The notes under the pieces: model-generated
What the model was told of the DNA's origin: nothing
What the model saw: only the letters and a program-made list of their open reading frames with translations
The model's database searches: none
Assembly: GCF_011493005.1 (NCBI RefSeq)
Contig: NZ_CP049157.1
Span: 1,426,001-1,490,000 of the forward strand
DNA: 64,000 bases
Reading direction: 5' to 3'
Source of the DNA: Caballeronia sp. SBC1
Lineage (GTDB): Bacteria > Pseudomonadota > Gammaproteobacteria > Burkholderiales > Burkholderiaceae
Shown here: piece by piece, positions 52,358 through 60,721 of the stretch
Numbering within the stretch: the first letter of the stretch is position 1
How the letters are laid out: the number at the start of each line of letters is the position of its first letter
Position numbers and translations under genes: made by a program

Positions 52358-53239
52358 ATGAGTTTTTTTCTTGAAGTGCTGGTCGGCGGTCTGTTGGCTG
52401 GCGTGATGTATTCGTTGGTCGCGATAGGTTTCGTATTGATCTACAAGGCATCGGGCGTGTTCAATTTCGCCCAGGGTTCTTTGGTGCTGTTCGGTGCGCT
52501 GACATTCGTGAGCCTGGTCGAACGCCATGTTTCGCCGTGGCTTGCATTTGTGGCAACGCTTGCCCTGCTGGTACTGATCGCCATTGCCATAGAACGAGCG
52601 GTGCTGCGGCCGCTTGTCAACCGTACGCCTATCGTTCTGTTCATGGCAACGCTTGGCTTGAGCTTCATTCTCGAAGGCGCTGCGCAGTTGTTCTGGGGTG
52701 CGCAGGTGCATGAGCTGGATCTGGGTATCGACGATAAACCGCTTCATTTGGGCGGCGTGATGATCAGCCAGTTCGATCTCTTCGCAGCCGCGACAGCCGG
52801 TGTGCTTGTGATCGTGTTGTCGCTGATGACGAATCGTACGCGGCTCGGTTTATCGCTGCGCGCCGTAGCCGACGATCCGCTTGCGGCGCTCGCAGTGGGT
52901 ATCCGCTTGCCGCGAATCTGGGCCATTGTCTGGTCGCTGGCGGGGTTTGTCAGCCTCGTTGCCGGCCTGCTGTGGGGCGCACGGCTCGGGGTGCAGTTCT
53001 CGTTGTCGCTGGTGGTGTTGAAGGCGCTGCCAGTGCTGATCATCGGCGGTTTTTCGTCGATTGGCGGAGCTATAGCCGGCGGTCTGCTGGTCGGCGCTTC
53101 GGAGAAGCTAGCCGAGGTGTATCTAGGCTCGCTAGTGGGTGGTGGCATCGAGAACTGGTTTCCGTATGTGCTCGCCATTCTGTTCCTGCTCGTGCGTCCA
53201 GCAGGGTTGTTCGGCGAACCCGCCGTCGAACGGGTATGA
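52358..53239 (+). CDS. LIV-type ABC transporter permease (LivH-like)
   Basis: ATG 52358 (MSFFLEVLVGGLLAGVMYSL) has an AAAGG site and fits the family start; a TTG-initiated longer frame begins at 52313. The 293-residue inner-membrane permease shows about eight helices and the family segments VAIGFVLIYKASGVFNFAQGSLVLFGA, TLGLSFILEG and LSLRAVADDPLAALAVGI, followed by IGGFSSIGGAIAGGLLVG. It overlaps the LivM-like gene by four bases. With that partner it forms the translocation channel. Confidence 0.93.
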   Translation: MSFFLEVLVGGLLAGVMYSLVAIGFVLIYKASGVFNFAQGSLVLFGALTFVSLVERHVSPWLAFVATLALLVLIAIAIERAVLRPLVNRTPIVLFMATLGLSFILEGAAQLFWGAQVHELDLGIDDKPLHLGGVMISQFDLFAAATAGVLVIVLSLMTNRTRLGLSLRAVADDPLAALAVGIRLPRIWAIVWSLAGFVSLVAGLLWGARLGVQFSLSLVVLKALPVLIIGGFSSIGGAIAGGLLVGASEKLAEVYLGSLVGGGIENWFPYVLAILFLLVRPAGLFGEPAVERV

Positions 53240-54294
53240 GGCCGCTTATGTCGAATATTGTCATTCGCCGCGCGAGGCTGAACGTTGCAACGCCGGTCGC
53301 TCCGGGGCTCGCTATAGCCGCCTTCCTGGCCATCCTCGCGGCGGTTCCGGGCGTAGCCAGCGAATACTGGCTGAGCGCCGTGCTCACGCCATTTTTGATC
53401 CTGTCGCTGGCCGGGCTCGGCTTGAATCTGCTCACGGGTTATGCGGGTCAACTGTCGTTGGGCACCGCGGCCTTCATGGCCGTAGGCGCCTACGCAACCT
53501 ACAACTTCGCCGTCCGCGCGCCGGGTTTGCCGCTGCCAGTGGACCTTCTGACGGGCGGCTTGTTGAGCGCTGCGATCGGCACGTTGTTCGGTCTGCCGAG
53601 TCTTCGCATCAAGGGCTTCTACCTGATTGCTTCAACGCTGGCCGCGCAGTTTTTCATCGAATGGCTTCTCACCAAAGTGAGCTGGTTCTCCAACGACGAT
53701 ACGTCCGGGGTTCTCAGCGCCCCCCGGCTGTCGATCTTCGGCTGGTCCATTGCGACGCCGGTTTCGCGTTACCAGTTTGTGCTTGGCGTAGTCGTCGTGT
53801 TGTTCGTGGTGGCCGCTAGCCTCGTGCGCAGCGAACTCGGCCGACGCTGGATGGCGGTGCGCGACATGGACACGGCAGCGGCGGTCATCGGCATTCCGAT
53901 TGGCCGTACAAAACTGCTGGCGTTCGCCGTCAGTTCGTTTGTCGTGGGCATTGCAGGAGCGCTCTGGGCGTTCGCTTACCTCGGCACGGTCGAGCCGCAC
54001 GGTTTCGACTTGAACCTTTCGTTCGAGGTGTTGTTCATCATCATCATCGGCGGCATGGGCAGCATTGCAGGCAACTTCTACGGCGCCGCTTTCATCGTCC
54101 TGTTGCCCATTGCGCTGTCCCACGCTGCTGGCGTGCTCGCCGCCATTGGCGTGGATGTCGGGCAACTTCAGAACCTTCAGAAGATCCTCTTTGGCACGCT
54201 GATCATCGTGTTCCTTATCAAGGAGCCGGATGGGCTTGCGCGGCTCGCGCAGATCGCGCGGCAGCGTCTCAGGAACTGGCCGCTGCGGGCCTGA
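53236..54294 (+). CDS. LIV-type ABC transporter permease (LivM-like)
   Basis: The ATG at 53236 overlaps the LivH-like stop (ATGA); MSNIVIRR at 53248 is an alternative. The 352-residue protein has about ten helices with LAGLGLNLLTGYAGQLSLGTAAFMAVGAYATY, the EAA-like loop GRRWMAVRDMDTAAAVIGIPIGRTKLLAFAVSSFVVGIAGAL and IGGMGSIAGNFYGAAF. It pairs with the LivH-like permease. The operon position between that gene and the binding protein is standard. Confidence 0.93.
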   Translation: MRPLMSNIVIRRARLNVATPVAPGLAIAAFLAILAAVPGVASEYWLSAVLTPFLILSLAGLGLNLLTGYAGQLSLGTAAFMAVGAYATYNFAVRAPGLPLPVDLLTGGLLSAAIGTLFGLPSLRIKGFYLIASTLAAQFFIEWLLTKVSWFSNDDTSGVLSAPRLSIFGWSIATPVSRYQFVLGVVVVLFVVAASLVRSELGRRWMAVRDMDTAAAVIGIPIGRTKLLAFAVSSFVVGIAGALWAFAYLGTVEPHGFDLNLSFEVLFIIIIGGMGSIAGNFYGAAFIVLLPIALSHAAGVLAAIGVDVGQLQNLQKILFGTLIIVFLIKEPDGLARLAQIARQRLRNWPLRA

Positions 54295-54356
54295 ATGTTT
54301 GCGCAAAAACACTCTTATCTTTCATCTCAACCCAGGCAGACACGGACCCATTCAGC

Positions 54357-55727
54357 ATGAATCTTTCCCTATCCCGTTTATTCCGCGCGAGCTGGTCGCG
54401 CGTGGCTGGCATTGCCGGCATATCGCTCGTGCTCACGGCCGGCGCTCTTGCGACCCCTTCAACTGCCTACGCAGGGGGCGAAGAGTATTTCCCTTTGCAG
54501 AGCTACAGAGTGGGACCGTACGCGGCGGGCGGCACCGGTTTCTTTGGCGGTTTTATCGACTATATGCGGCTCATTAATACTCGTGACGGCGGTGTGAACG
54601 GCGTCAAGCTGACGTGGAGCGAATGCGAGACAGAATATGTGGTGGAGAAGGGCGTGGAATGCTACGAGCGCCTGAAGGCAGGCCTTAACGGCGCACCGGC
54701 GGCCGCCACCAATCCGCTTTCGGTCGGCATTGCGTATGCGACCATCGACCGGTCGACGGCGGACAAGCTCCCGCTCATCACGATCAATCACGGTCGCACG
54801 GACTCCACCGATGGCGCCGTATTCCCTTACGTGTTTCCGCTGCAACTGAACCCGTATAGCGAAGTCTCCGCGATCATCAACTACATCGGGACGCAGTCAG
54901 GTGGATTGCAGGGTTTGAAGGGCAAGAAGATCGTGGTGCTTTATCACGGTTCGCCCTATGGCCGCGAGACCATTCCCGTACTCGACATCCTAGCCAAGAA
55001 GTATGGTTTTGAGTTGACGCAGATCGAGGTGCCGCATCCGGGTAACGAACAGGGTTCGCAGTGGCTGAACATTCACCGGATCAATCCCGACTGGGTCATC
55101 CTGCGTGGCTGGGGCGTAATGAATCCGGTAGCACTCAAGTCGGCGCAGAAGGTGGGCTTCCCGGCCGATCACATCATTGGCAACATCTGGAGTAACTCGG
55201 AAGAAGACGTGCGTCCTGCGGGCGACGCCGCGAAGGGTTTCATCTCGATCACCACGCATCCGTCGGGGACGAACTATCCGGTGCTTCAGGATATCGATCA
55301 ATACGTGATCAAGCCGGGCAAGGGCAACCTTAGTGACCCAGCGCGCTTCGGGACGGTGTATTACAACCTGGGTGTCGTGAACGGCATTCTTAATGTCGAA
55401 GCTTTGCGCGTTGCTCAGGCGAAATATGGCAATAAGCCGCTGACCGGCGAACAGGTGCGCTGGGGTTTCGAACACCTCGATCTCGACAACGCCCGCCTGA
55501 AGCAGTTGGGTGCACTCGGACTGGTACAACCGCTCAAGCTGTCATGCTCCGATCACGAAGGCGGCGGCGCCGTGCGATTCCAGCAATGGGACGGCCAGCA
55601 ATGGAAGGTGATCAGCGACTGGGTGCAGGCGGATCGCGCGCTGCTGCGTCCTGTTATCGAAAAATCCGCGAACGCGTATGCGAAAGAGAAGGGCATCACG
55701 CCGCGCGACTGCAGCAAGGATCTGTAG
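54357..55727 (+). CDS. LIV-type ABC transporter substrate-binding protein
   Basis: The 456-residue protein has an N-terminal export signal (SRVAGIAGISLVLTAGALATPSTAYA) and the two-lobed type I binding fold: YFPLQSYRVGPYAAGGTGFFGGFIDYMRLIN, then NGVKLTWSECETEYVVEKGVECYERLK and GKKIVVLYHGSPYGRETIPVLDILAKKYGFELTQIEV. Ligand-binding Ser/Thr positions of Leu/Ile/Val-binding proteins are not clearly matched, so a different ligand is expected; with sfnG in the operon an organosulfur compound is plausible. It sits between the permeases and the second ATPase. Confidence 0.9.
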   Translation: MNLSLSRLFRASWSRVAGIAGISLVLTAGALATPSTAYAGGEEYFPLQSYRVGPYAAGGTGFFGGFIDYMRLINTRDGGVNGVKLTWSECETEYVVEKGVECYERLKAGLNGAPAAATNPLSVGIAYATIDRSTADKLPLITINHGRTDSTDGAVFPYVFPLQLNPYSEVSAIINYIGTQSGGLQGLKGKKIVVLYHGSPYGRETIPVLDILAKKYGFELTQIEVPHPGNEQGSQWLNIHRINPDWVILRGWGVMNPVALKSAQKVGFPADHIIGNIWSNSEEDVRPAGDAAKGFISITTHPSGTNYPVLQDIDQYVIKPGKGNLSDPARFGTVYYNLGVVNGILNVEALRVAQAKYGNKPLTGEQVRWGFEHLDLDNARLKQLGALGLVQPLKLSCSDHEGGGAVRFQQWDGQQWKVISDWVQADRALLRPVIEKSANAYAKEKGITPRDCSKDL

Positions 55728-55729
55728 CA

Positions 55730-56530
55730 ATGGCCGAAGGCGCGGTTCTCGATGTGGACGGCATCGCCGTCAGTTATGGCGGACTCATTTCGGCGTTGCG
55801 CGGGGTGTCGCTGAGCGTGCAGGAGGGAGCCGTTGTCGCGCTGCTTGGCGGCAACGGCGCGGGCAAGACCACTACGCTCAAGGCTATTTCAGCGCTGCTC
55901 GGCGCCGAGCGAGGCGAGTTGACGGCGGGGAGAATTGTGTATCGAGGCCGGGACGTGACGCGTGCGAACCCATGGACGCTCGCGGAGGCCGGCCTTGTTC
56001 AAGTGCTGGAAGGGCGGCGTTGTTTCGCGCATTTGTCGGTAGAGGAGAACTTGCGAATCGGTGCGTATGTCCGTCGCGCGTCGGCGCGTGAAATAGAGGC
56101 GGGCCTTGAACGTATCTATGAGATTTTTCCGCGTTTGAAGGAGCGTCGCAAGTCGCTCGCCGGGCTAACTTCGGGCGGCGAGCAGCAAATGGTCGCGATC
56201 GGCCGCGCGTTGATGGCGCGGCCATCGGTGATCCTGCTGGATGAGCCTTCAATGGGACTTGCGCCGCAGATAGTGGAAGAGATCTTCGAGACCGTCGGGA
56301 GGCTCAATCGTGAGGACGGGGTGAGCTTTCTGCTGGCCGAACAGAATGCGGCTACGGCCCTGCGATACGCAACGTACGGATATGTGCTCGAAGGCGGGCG
56401 CGTCGTGGCGCAGGGAACATCGGCTGAACTTGAGCAACTCGACGTGCTGACGGAGGCTTATCTGGGCGCGTCGAATGCGGGAGGCAGGGGCCGTGCAATG
56501 CGTCGATCGTCACGTTTTGCACAGGCGTGA
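55730..56530 (+). CDS. LIV-type ABC transporter ATP-binding protein (LivF-like)
   Basis: The 266-residue ATPase starts two bases after the binding-protein gene. It has Walker A GGNGAGKTT, VLEGRRCFAHLSVEENLRIGAY, signature LTSGGEQQMVAIGRALM, Walker B VILLDEPSMGLAP and QNAATALRYATYGYVLEGG. The usual switch His is replaced (LLAEQNA), as is normal in LivF. It closes the operon. The last 20 or so codons lie inside a duplicated segment: a diverged copy of this 3' end is found at 58621-58716, beyond the lactonase gene. Confidence 0.92.
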   Translation: MAEGAVLDVDGIAVSYGGLISALRGVSLSVQEGAVVALLGGNGAGKTTTLKAISALLGAERGELTAGRIVYRGRDVTRANPWTLAEAGLVQVLEGRRCFAHLSVEENLRIGAYVRRASAREIEAGLERIYEIFPRLKERRKSLAGLTSGGEQQMVAIGRALMARPSVILLDEPSMGLAPQIVEEIFETVGRLNREDGVSFLLAEQNAATALRYATYGYVLEGGRVVAQGTSAELEQLDVLTEAYLGASNAGGRGRAMRRSSRFAQA

Positions 56531-56882
56531 CGGCATAGATGTATTTTAGCGGGGTGTGACGGCTTTATAGCCCTCAAGCGCGGCCCTCAACCACGGCTTC
56601 GAAGCCGCTGCACGACCGTGGCGTCGACAAGGACGCGTCTTTCTCACACCCGTTTCGAATCCCGGGCTGAATGAAGTCAGCCCGGGGATCGCTACGTCCA
56701 GTGCATGGCGATCGTGTTCGCGATGCCTGCAAACGGCGCAGACGGTGTGGGAAGCACCAGCGCCATCAAGCTTGGCGACACCGCGCATCTTCATAGACCA
56801 AGGGGGCAAAATTTCCTCGAACACATGCACGGACAGCAGATAGCCCAACACCACATTAACGGAAACGCTCGCCGTGAAAGCG
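56456..56882. repeat. Duplicated segment, left copy
   Basis: The segment runs from the 3' end of the LivF-like gene through the spacer to a relic of the sulfate-exporter 3' end. Its diverged counterpart is at about 58636-59085. The best-kept stretches are the livF tail, GTCGATCGTCAC, GAAGTCAGCCCGGG and the ungapped 65 bases 56818-56882 versus 59021-59085. Confidence 0.8.
56790..56882 (-). pseudogene. 3' remnant of a second sulfate-exporter gene
   Basis: Read on the minus strand, 56882 to about 56800 codes SAFTASVSVNVVLGYLLSVH and VFEE, matching the last segment of the intact exporter at 58992 (IAFTAGVAVNVVIGYLLSVH, VFGA). Everything 5' of this is gone; at 56883-56887 the sequence switches to the sfnG-leader copy. 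Confidence 0.8.
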
Positions 56883-56886
56883 CTGG

Positions 56887-56962
56887 CTGAAATAGATCCT
56901 GGAGTCGTGAGTCTAAATCGCAAAGATGGTGCGCGACGTAATTGAATCGGTATGCTAATTAA
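56887..56962 (+). repeat. Copy of the sfnG leader, without sfnG
   Basis: Ungapped match to 49165-49240 (62 of 76 bases identical by hand count). It stops just where the sfnG ribosome site should follow, and no sfnG-like frame is present downstream. Confidence 0.8.
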
Positions 56963-57015
56963 AATAGGCCGTGCGCGCCATAACTCCCCCTCTGATGTCG
57001 AGTGGTTTTATCCAG

Positions 57016-57043
57016 TTGACGCCGGGACATCGCATGCTAGAAT
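57016..57043 (+). promoter_or_regulatory. Sigma-70-type promoter upstream of the lactonase
   Basis: TTGACG (57016-57021) and TAGAAT (57038-57043) are separated by 16 bases, a good match to consensus. They lie about 265 bases before the lactonase start, so a long leader would result. Confidence 0.5.
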
Positions 57044-57063
57044 CGTCCTCAATTAAAACATAT

Positions 57064-57081
57064 ATTCCACAATTAAGGAAT
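57064..57081. promoter_or_regulatory. Candidate operator ATTCC-N8-GGAAT
   Basis: A perfect 5-bp inverted repeat with an 8-base AT-rich centre starts 21 bases after the TAGAAT box, placing it just past the likely transcription start. A repressor bound here would block the promoter. The protein is not identified. Confidence 0.35.
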
Positions 57082-57305
57082 GAAACACAGGAGACGCCTG
57101 CAAATTCCTTGGCGGACTGACTGCCGGCATCGTGCAAGTCAAAAAGCACTGGTGCGCGCAGCGCACATCCGGAACGGCGCTCTGGCGGAAAGCACTGACT
57201 CCGTGGATCAAACTTTCAAGACTTAAACCGTATGCGAGACGGTCATCTCGGTCGCGGCGCTCATATTCACTTGGGGGCTGTCAGTCATCATCCAGGAGGC
57301 AAACA

Positions 57306-58577
57306 GTGAGCAAAGTTCGAAACCTCGAAGTTCGTTTATCGCAGTCGCGGCGTGTCTGGCTGAAAAGCGTGAGCGCGCTGGCAGCCATGTCGGCCATAAG
57401 TTCGCTCGCAGTAACTCGCAGCGCTCAGGCGGCGAGCGGGCGTACAAGCAACGTAACTACAGCGGGAACGGGCGAGCCGCTATTCGCCTATGTCGGTACC
57501 TACACGCCGAACGGTCTTGGCATTCATCGCTTCCAGGTCGACCCTCACACCGGCAAGCTTGACGCGCTCGAACCGGTGCGTGGCATCGAGAATCCGAGCT
57601 GCCTCGTCGTCGACCGGCAACAGCGTTTCCTGTTTGCCGTAAGCGAGGTAAAGAACTACAACGGCACCACAAACGGATCGATTAGCGCGTATGCAATCGA
57701 ACACGGCACGGGTTCGTTGCATCTGATCAACACGGTCGATTCGCAAGGTGCTGGACCGGTCTATCTGAGTCTGCATCCGAACGGCCGCTTCCTGCTGGTC
57801 GCGAACTACAACAGCGGAAGCATCGCGGTTTTTCCGGTGGCGAGCGACGGCGTGCTGGGTGACGCCTGTTCCGTGCAACGGCCACAGGCGCCGGCAGGTG
57901 CGCAACACGCGGCAGAAGGCGTCCCTGGAAGCTTCGCGATTAGCGATCACGATGGTTCGCATGCACACACGATCGTGTCTTCGCCGGATGGGCGATTTGT
58001 GATTTCGACTGACCTCGGCGTCGATCGCACGTATATCTGGAAGTTCGATGAGACCACTGGCACGCTGTCGCCGAACGACCCGCCGTTTGTCGCAGCTTCG
58101 GCAGGCGCGGGGCCGCGGCATGTGGTGTTTCATCCGAGCGGCCGGTATATGTACGAAGTCACCGAGGAAGCGTCGACCCTGGTCTGCTACGCATACGACA
58201 GCGCACGCGGCGTGCTGACGCAATTGCAATCCGTCTCAACGCTGCCAGCCGCCTACCAGGGCACGAGCTTCGCATCGGAACTCTTGCTCTCGCATGACGG
58301 CCGCTTTATCTATGTGGCGAACCGTCTTCACGACACCATCGTGCAGTTTCGCGTGGGCATAGACGGTCGTCTGACGCGCATTGGTGAAACCCCGACCGGT
58401 GGCGACTATCCTCGAGTAATCAAGTTTGATCCGTCGGGCCGGTTCCTGTATTCACTGAATCAACGCAGCGATCAAATCGCGATTTTTGCCGTCGATGCGA
58501 CCAGTGGCAAGCTTCGATTTACGGGAACCTATGTGGCGGTTGGCAGCCCATCGGATATTGCTTTCGCAACGGCTTAG
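57306..58577 (+). CDS. Exported lactonase family protein (6-phosphogluconolactonase-like beta-propeller)
   Basis: The 423-residue protein starts with GTG after an AGGAGG site. The N-terminus is twin-arginine-like (SQSRRVWLKSVSALAAMSAISSLAVTRSAQAA), so folded export is likely. Seven-bladed propeller repeats follow with the recurring xxHPxGRFLYVxN pattern: LHPNGRFLLVANYNSGSIAVF, SSPDGRFVISTDLGVDRTYIW, FHPSGRYMYEVTEEASTLVCY, LSHDGRFIYVANRLHDTIVQF, FDPSGRFLYSLNQRSDQIAIF. Cytoplasmic relatives hydrolyse 6-phosphogluconolactone; an exported form more likely acts on a sugar lactone. It is flanked by duplication relics and has its own promoter. Confidence 0.88.
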   Translation: MSKVRNLEVRLSQSRRVWLKSVSALAAMSAISSLAVTRSAQAASGRTSNVTTAGTGEPLFAYVGTYTPNGLGIHRFQVDPHTGKLDALEPVRGIENPSCLVVDRQQRFLFAVSEVKNYNGTTNGSISAYAIEHGTGSLHLINTVDSQGAGPVYLSLHPNGRFLLVANYNSGSIAVFPVASDGVLGDACSVQRPQAPAGAQHAAEGVPGSFAISDHDGSHAHTIVSSPDGRFVISTDLGVDRTYIWKFDETTGTLSPNDPPFVAASAGAGPRHVVFHPSGRYMYEVTEEASTLVCYAYDSARGVLTQLQSVSTLPAAYQGTSFASELLLSHDGRFIYVANRLHDTIVQFRVGIDGRLTRIGETPTGGDYPRVIKFDPSGRFLYSLNQRSDQIAIFAVDATSGKLRFTGTYVAVGSPSDIAFATA

Positions 58578-58620
58578 CGGTTGCGGTGCAACTGCCTGTC
58601 CGTACGCGCCAGCCGCCTTT

Positions 58621-58716
58621 CGATGTAGCGGCTTGGAGCAGGCTTATCGAGGTGCGGCGAATGCGGCAGGTGGTGTCTGCGCTATCCGTCGATCGTCACG
58701 CGGCGCACTGGCGTGA
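58621..58716 (+). pseudogene. 3' remnant of a second LivF-like gene
   Basis: The frame ends AYRGAANAAGG ... IRRSSRGALA and stops, matching the tail of the intact LivF-like protein (AYLGASNAGG ... MRRSSRFAQA) residue for residue. No ATPase motif remains upstream; the lactonase stop is only about 40 bases away. Confidence 0.75.
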
Positions 58717-59085
58717 CCGCATAGACCCATTTTAACGAGTCGTCGTGGTGTCATAAATCTCAAGCAAGGCTTCGAACTCGCTGCACGAATCGCCTGGCGA
58801 TATCAACTGATCGTGGAGCAGGCAAAGGCGCGTTTCTCCCACACTTGCACCAAATCCCGAGCTGAACGAAGTCAGCCCGGGAATCGTCGCTTCCAGCGCA
58901 TGACGGTCGTGTTCGCAATGCCGGCAAACAGCGCAGACGCGGACGACCCTGGATGCCAACTTGTCATCACGCTTGGCGGCATCGCGCATTTTCATTGTCC
59001 GAGCGAGGCCCAATATGCCCCGAACACATGCACCGACAGCAGATAGCCGATCACCACATTCACGGCAACGCCCGCCGTGAACGCG
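58636..59085. repeat. Duplicated segment, right copy
   Basis: Diverged counterpart of 56456-56882. It comprises the livF-tail relic, the spacer with GTCGATCGTCAC and GAAGTCAGCCCGGG, and the true 3' end of the intact sulfate-exporter gene. The 275-base spacer between 58717 and 58991 holds no gene. Confidence 0.8.
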
Positions 59086-60407
59086 ATGAAAGGCTTCGCA
59101 CCCGTCGCGGACAGGCTGCCGAGCCGCGTGGTCAGGCCGATGCTCAGGAAACAGAAGGTGAACGCCCAAGTGCGCAGTGCGGTGATCGGCGCGACGAAAG
59201 CGGGCGTCACAACGCTCCGGTATTCAGCCAGCGTGTAATGGCTGCCGATCCACGTAACCAGCGCGGACGCAATCAGGAAGCCGATCACGAACTTCGGAAA
59301 GCGCGTCCAGATTTCGCGCACGGTCGTCTGCGTTTTGACGGCGCCGGGTTCGTCGCGATCCCAGCGCGTGGTGGCGACAATCGCGAGCACGAATGCCCAG
59401 ATGCCGATCCAGATATCACGCCCTACGACCTTCATAAGCGTGAAGGCTTGCAGGGACGCTTCGGGCGCACCGGCTATTGCGCTGCCCGCATGCTTCGCCA
59501 GATCGCCGTATGCTTGCGCGGCGGCAATACCCGCGGCATCCGCGAATTCCGATGTTCCGATCCACGCACCAGCCACGCCGGTCGGCAAGCCGAACGCACG
59601 GGACACGAACGGCAGCGCGAAAACCATCACGATTGCCCAGACCACGACCAGCGTGATTGCGACGGACGCTTGTTCGCGCTTCGCCCGCACTGCCCCGGCT
59701 ATGGCGATAGCCGCCGATACGCCGCACACCGCGCCGCCGACGCCGAGCACGGCCGCAAAACGCTTGTCCAGTCCGAGCGCGCGGCTGACCAGAAAGATGA
59801 CGAAGAAGGTGACCAGCGAAACGACGGTCGCTTGCCCGACTGCGACGGGACCGGCCCACACGAGCAGCGTGAAGGGCAGCGTAGCGCCGAGCAGCACGAT
59901 ACCGACCTTGATATAGAACTCGACGCGCAACGCAGGCACGAGCCATGCCGGAAGCCGTGTCAGGTTCGAGACAATGAGGCCGAGCGCGAGTGCGATGAGC
60001 GGCGGTTCGAGGTTGTACGTCGACGAACTGGTCCAGGCGCCGGCGATGAAAATCAGCGTCGACACCACGAACACGACGAGAAAACCGGGCACGAACTGTG
60101 CGACCCGTTGCCCGAGCGCCGCAACCGCGACGCCGAACAGAATGGCGAAGACAATAAAGAGTGCGATGTAGTTCGGGAGGTGACGTCCCAGGTCCGTTGC
60201 TGCCTGAGCACTGCTCGACCACTTGGCGGGCGCGACTGCCAGCCACTTGATGCTCGTACCCGACGCGAACAGCAGGTATGCGATCACGATGATTGCCAGG
60301 CCGATCCAGACGGCCCACCAGTCTTCGGTTTTAAAGGGGCCGCTGCTGGACCGGTCGGGCCGGCGTTCGGCGTTGTAAGCAGGAGTGGTGGTGGGTGTAT
60401 CGCTCAT
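58992..60407 (-). CDS. YeiH-type putative sulfate exporter family transporter
   Basis: ATG 60407 (MSDTPTTTPAYN) gives 471 residues; the frame is open to 60470. The family is UPF0324/PSE. About eleven membrane segments are seen, with IKVGIVLLGATLPFTLLVW, the glycine-rich GVGGAVCGVSAAIAIAG and GTSEFADAAGIAAAQAYG, then FLSIGLTTRLGSL and GVAVNVVIGYLLSV near the end, all family hallmarks. Members are proposed to export sulfate or sulfite released by sulfonate breakdown; that is a family label rather than proven here. It faces the LivF-like operon end-to-end through the duplicated region. Confidence 0.9.
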   Translation of the reverse strand: MSDTPTTTPAYNAERRPDRSSSGPFKTEDWWAVWIGLAIIVIAYLLFASGTSIKWLAVAPAKWSSSAQAATDLGRHLPNYIALFIVFAILFGVAVAALGQRVAQFVPGFLVVFVVSTLIFIAGAWTSSSTYNLEPPLIALALGLIVSNLTRLPAWLVPALRVEFYIKVGIVLLGATLPFTLLVWAGPVAVGQATVVSLVTFFVIFLVSRALGLDKRFAAVLGVGGAVCGVSAAIAIAGAVRAKREQASVAITLVVVWAIVMVFALPFVSRAFGLPTGVAGAWIGTSEFADAAGIAAAQAYGDLAKHAGSAIAGAPEASLQAFTLMKVVGRDIWIGIWAFVLAIVATTRWDRDEPGAVKTQTTVREIWTRFPKFVIGFLIASALVTWIGSHYTLAEYRSVVTPAFVAPITALRTWAFTFCFLSIGLTTRLGSLSATGAKPFIAFTAGVAVNVVIGYLLSVHVFGAYWASLGQ

Positions 60408-60721
60408 CGTCGCCCCAAAATTGTTATGACGCAGGTGCGTGCGAGTCCGGACGGTACTCGCTACGTCCACCGGTATGAAGACTTAAGGTGTTTGTACGGC
60501 CCGTGGAACTTCGCCGGATTCTGGCGTTGCAGCAGCAGTCCTGATTGATTGCGCATACCGCAATGCGTGGAATTCCACGATCGGATTATTGGCAGGCGTG
60601 GGTCACTCGCGCCAATATCGATTCGCTATTTCTAAATCCGAAATTGTGTATTAGGGCGCGGCGAAAGCGCGGCCAGGGTGCGGCCAGGTGTGACGCCTGT
60701 TCTCCGACCTAAGCCCAAACC
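60408..60721. other. Gene-free spacer
   Basis: The stretch lies between the exporter start and the stop of the TAXI-type gene, both on the minus strand. I see no conserved frame, hairpin with U-tract or repeat; it must contain the exporter promoter, but no clear boxes stand out. Confidence 0.4.

Noticed and set aside
58953..60548. 531-codon plus-strand frame opposite the sulfate exporter
   Set aside because: Composition (very rich in Arg, Asp, Glu, His, Gln) is that of an antisense frame to a membrane protein; no domain is visible.
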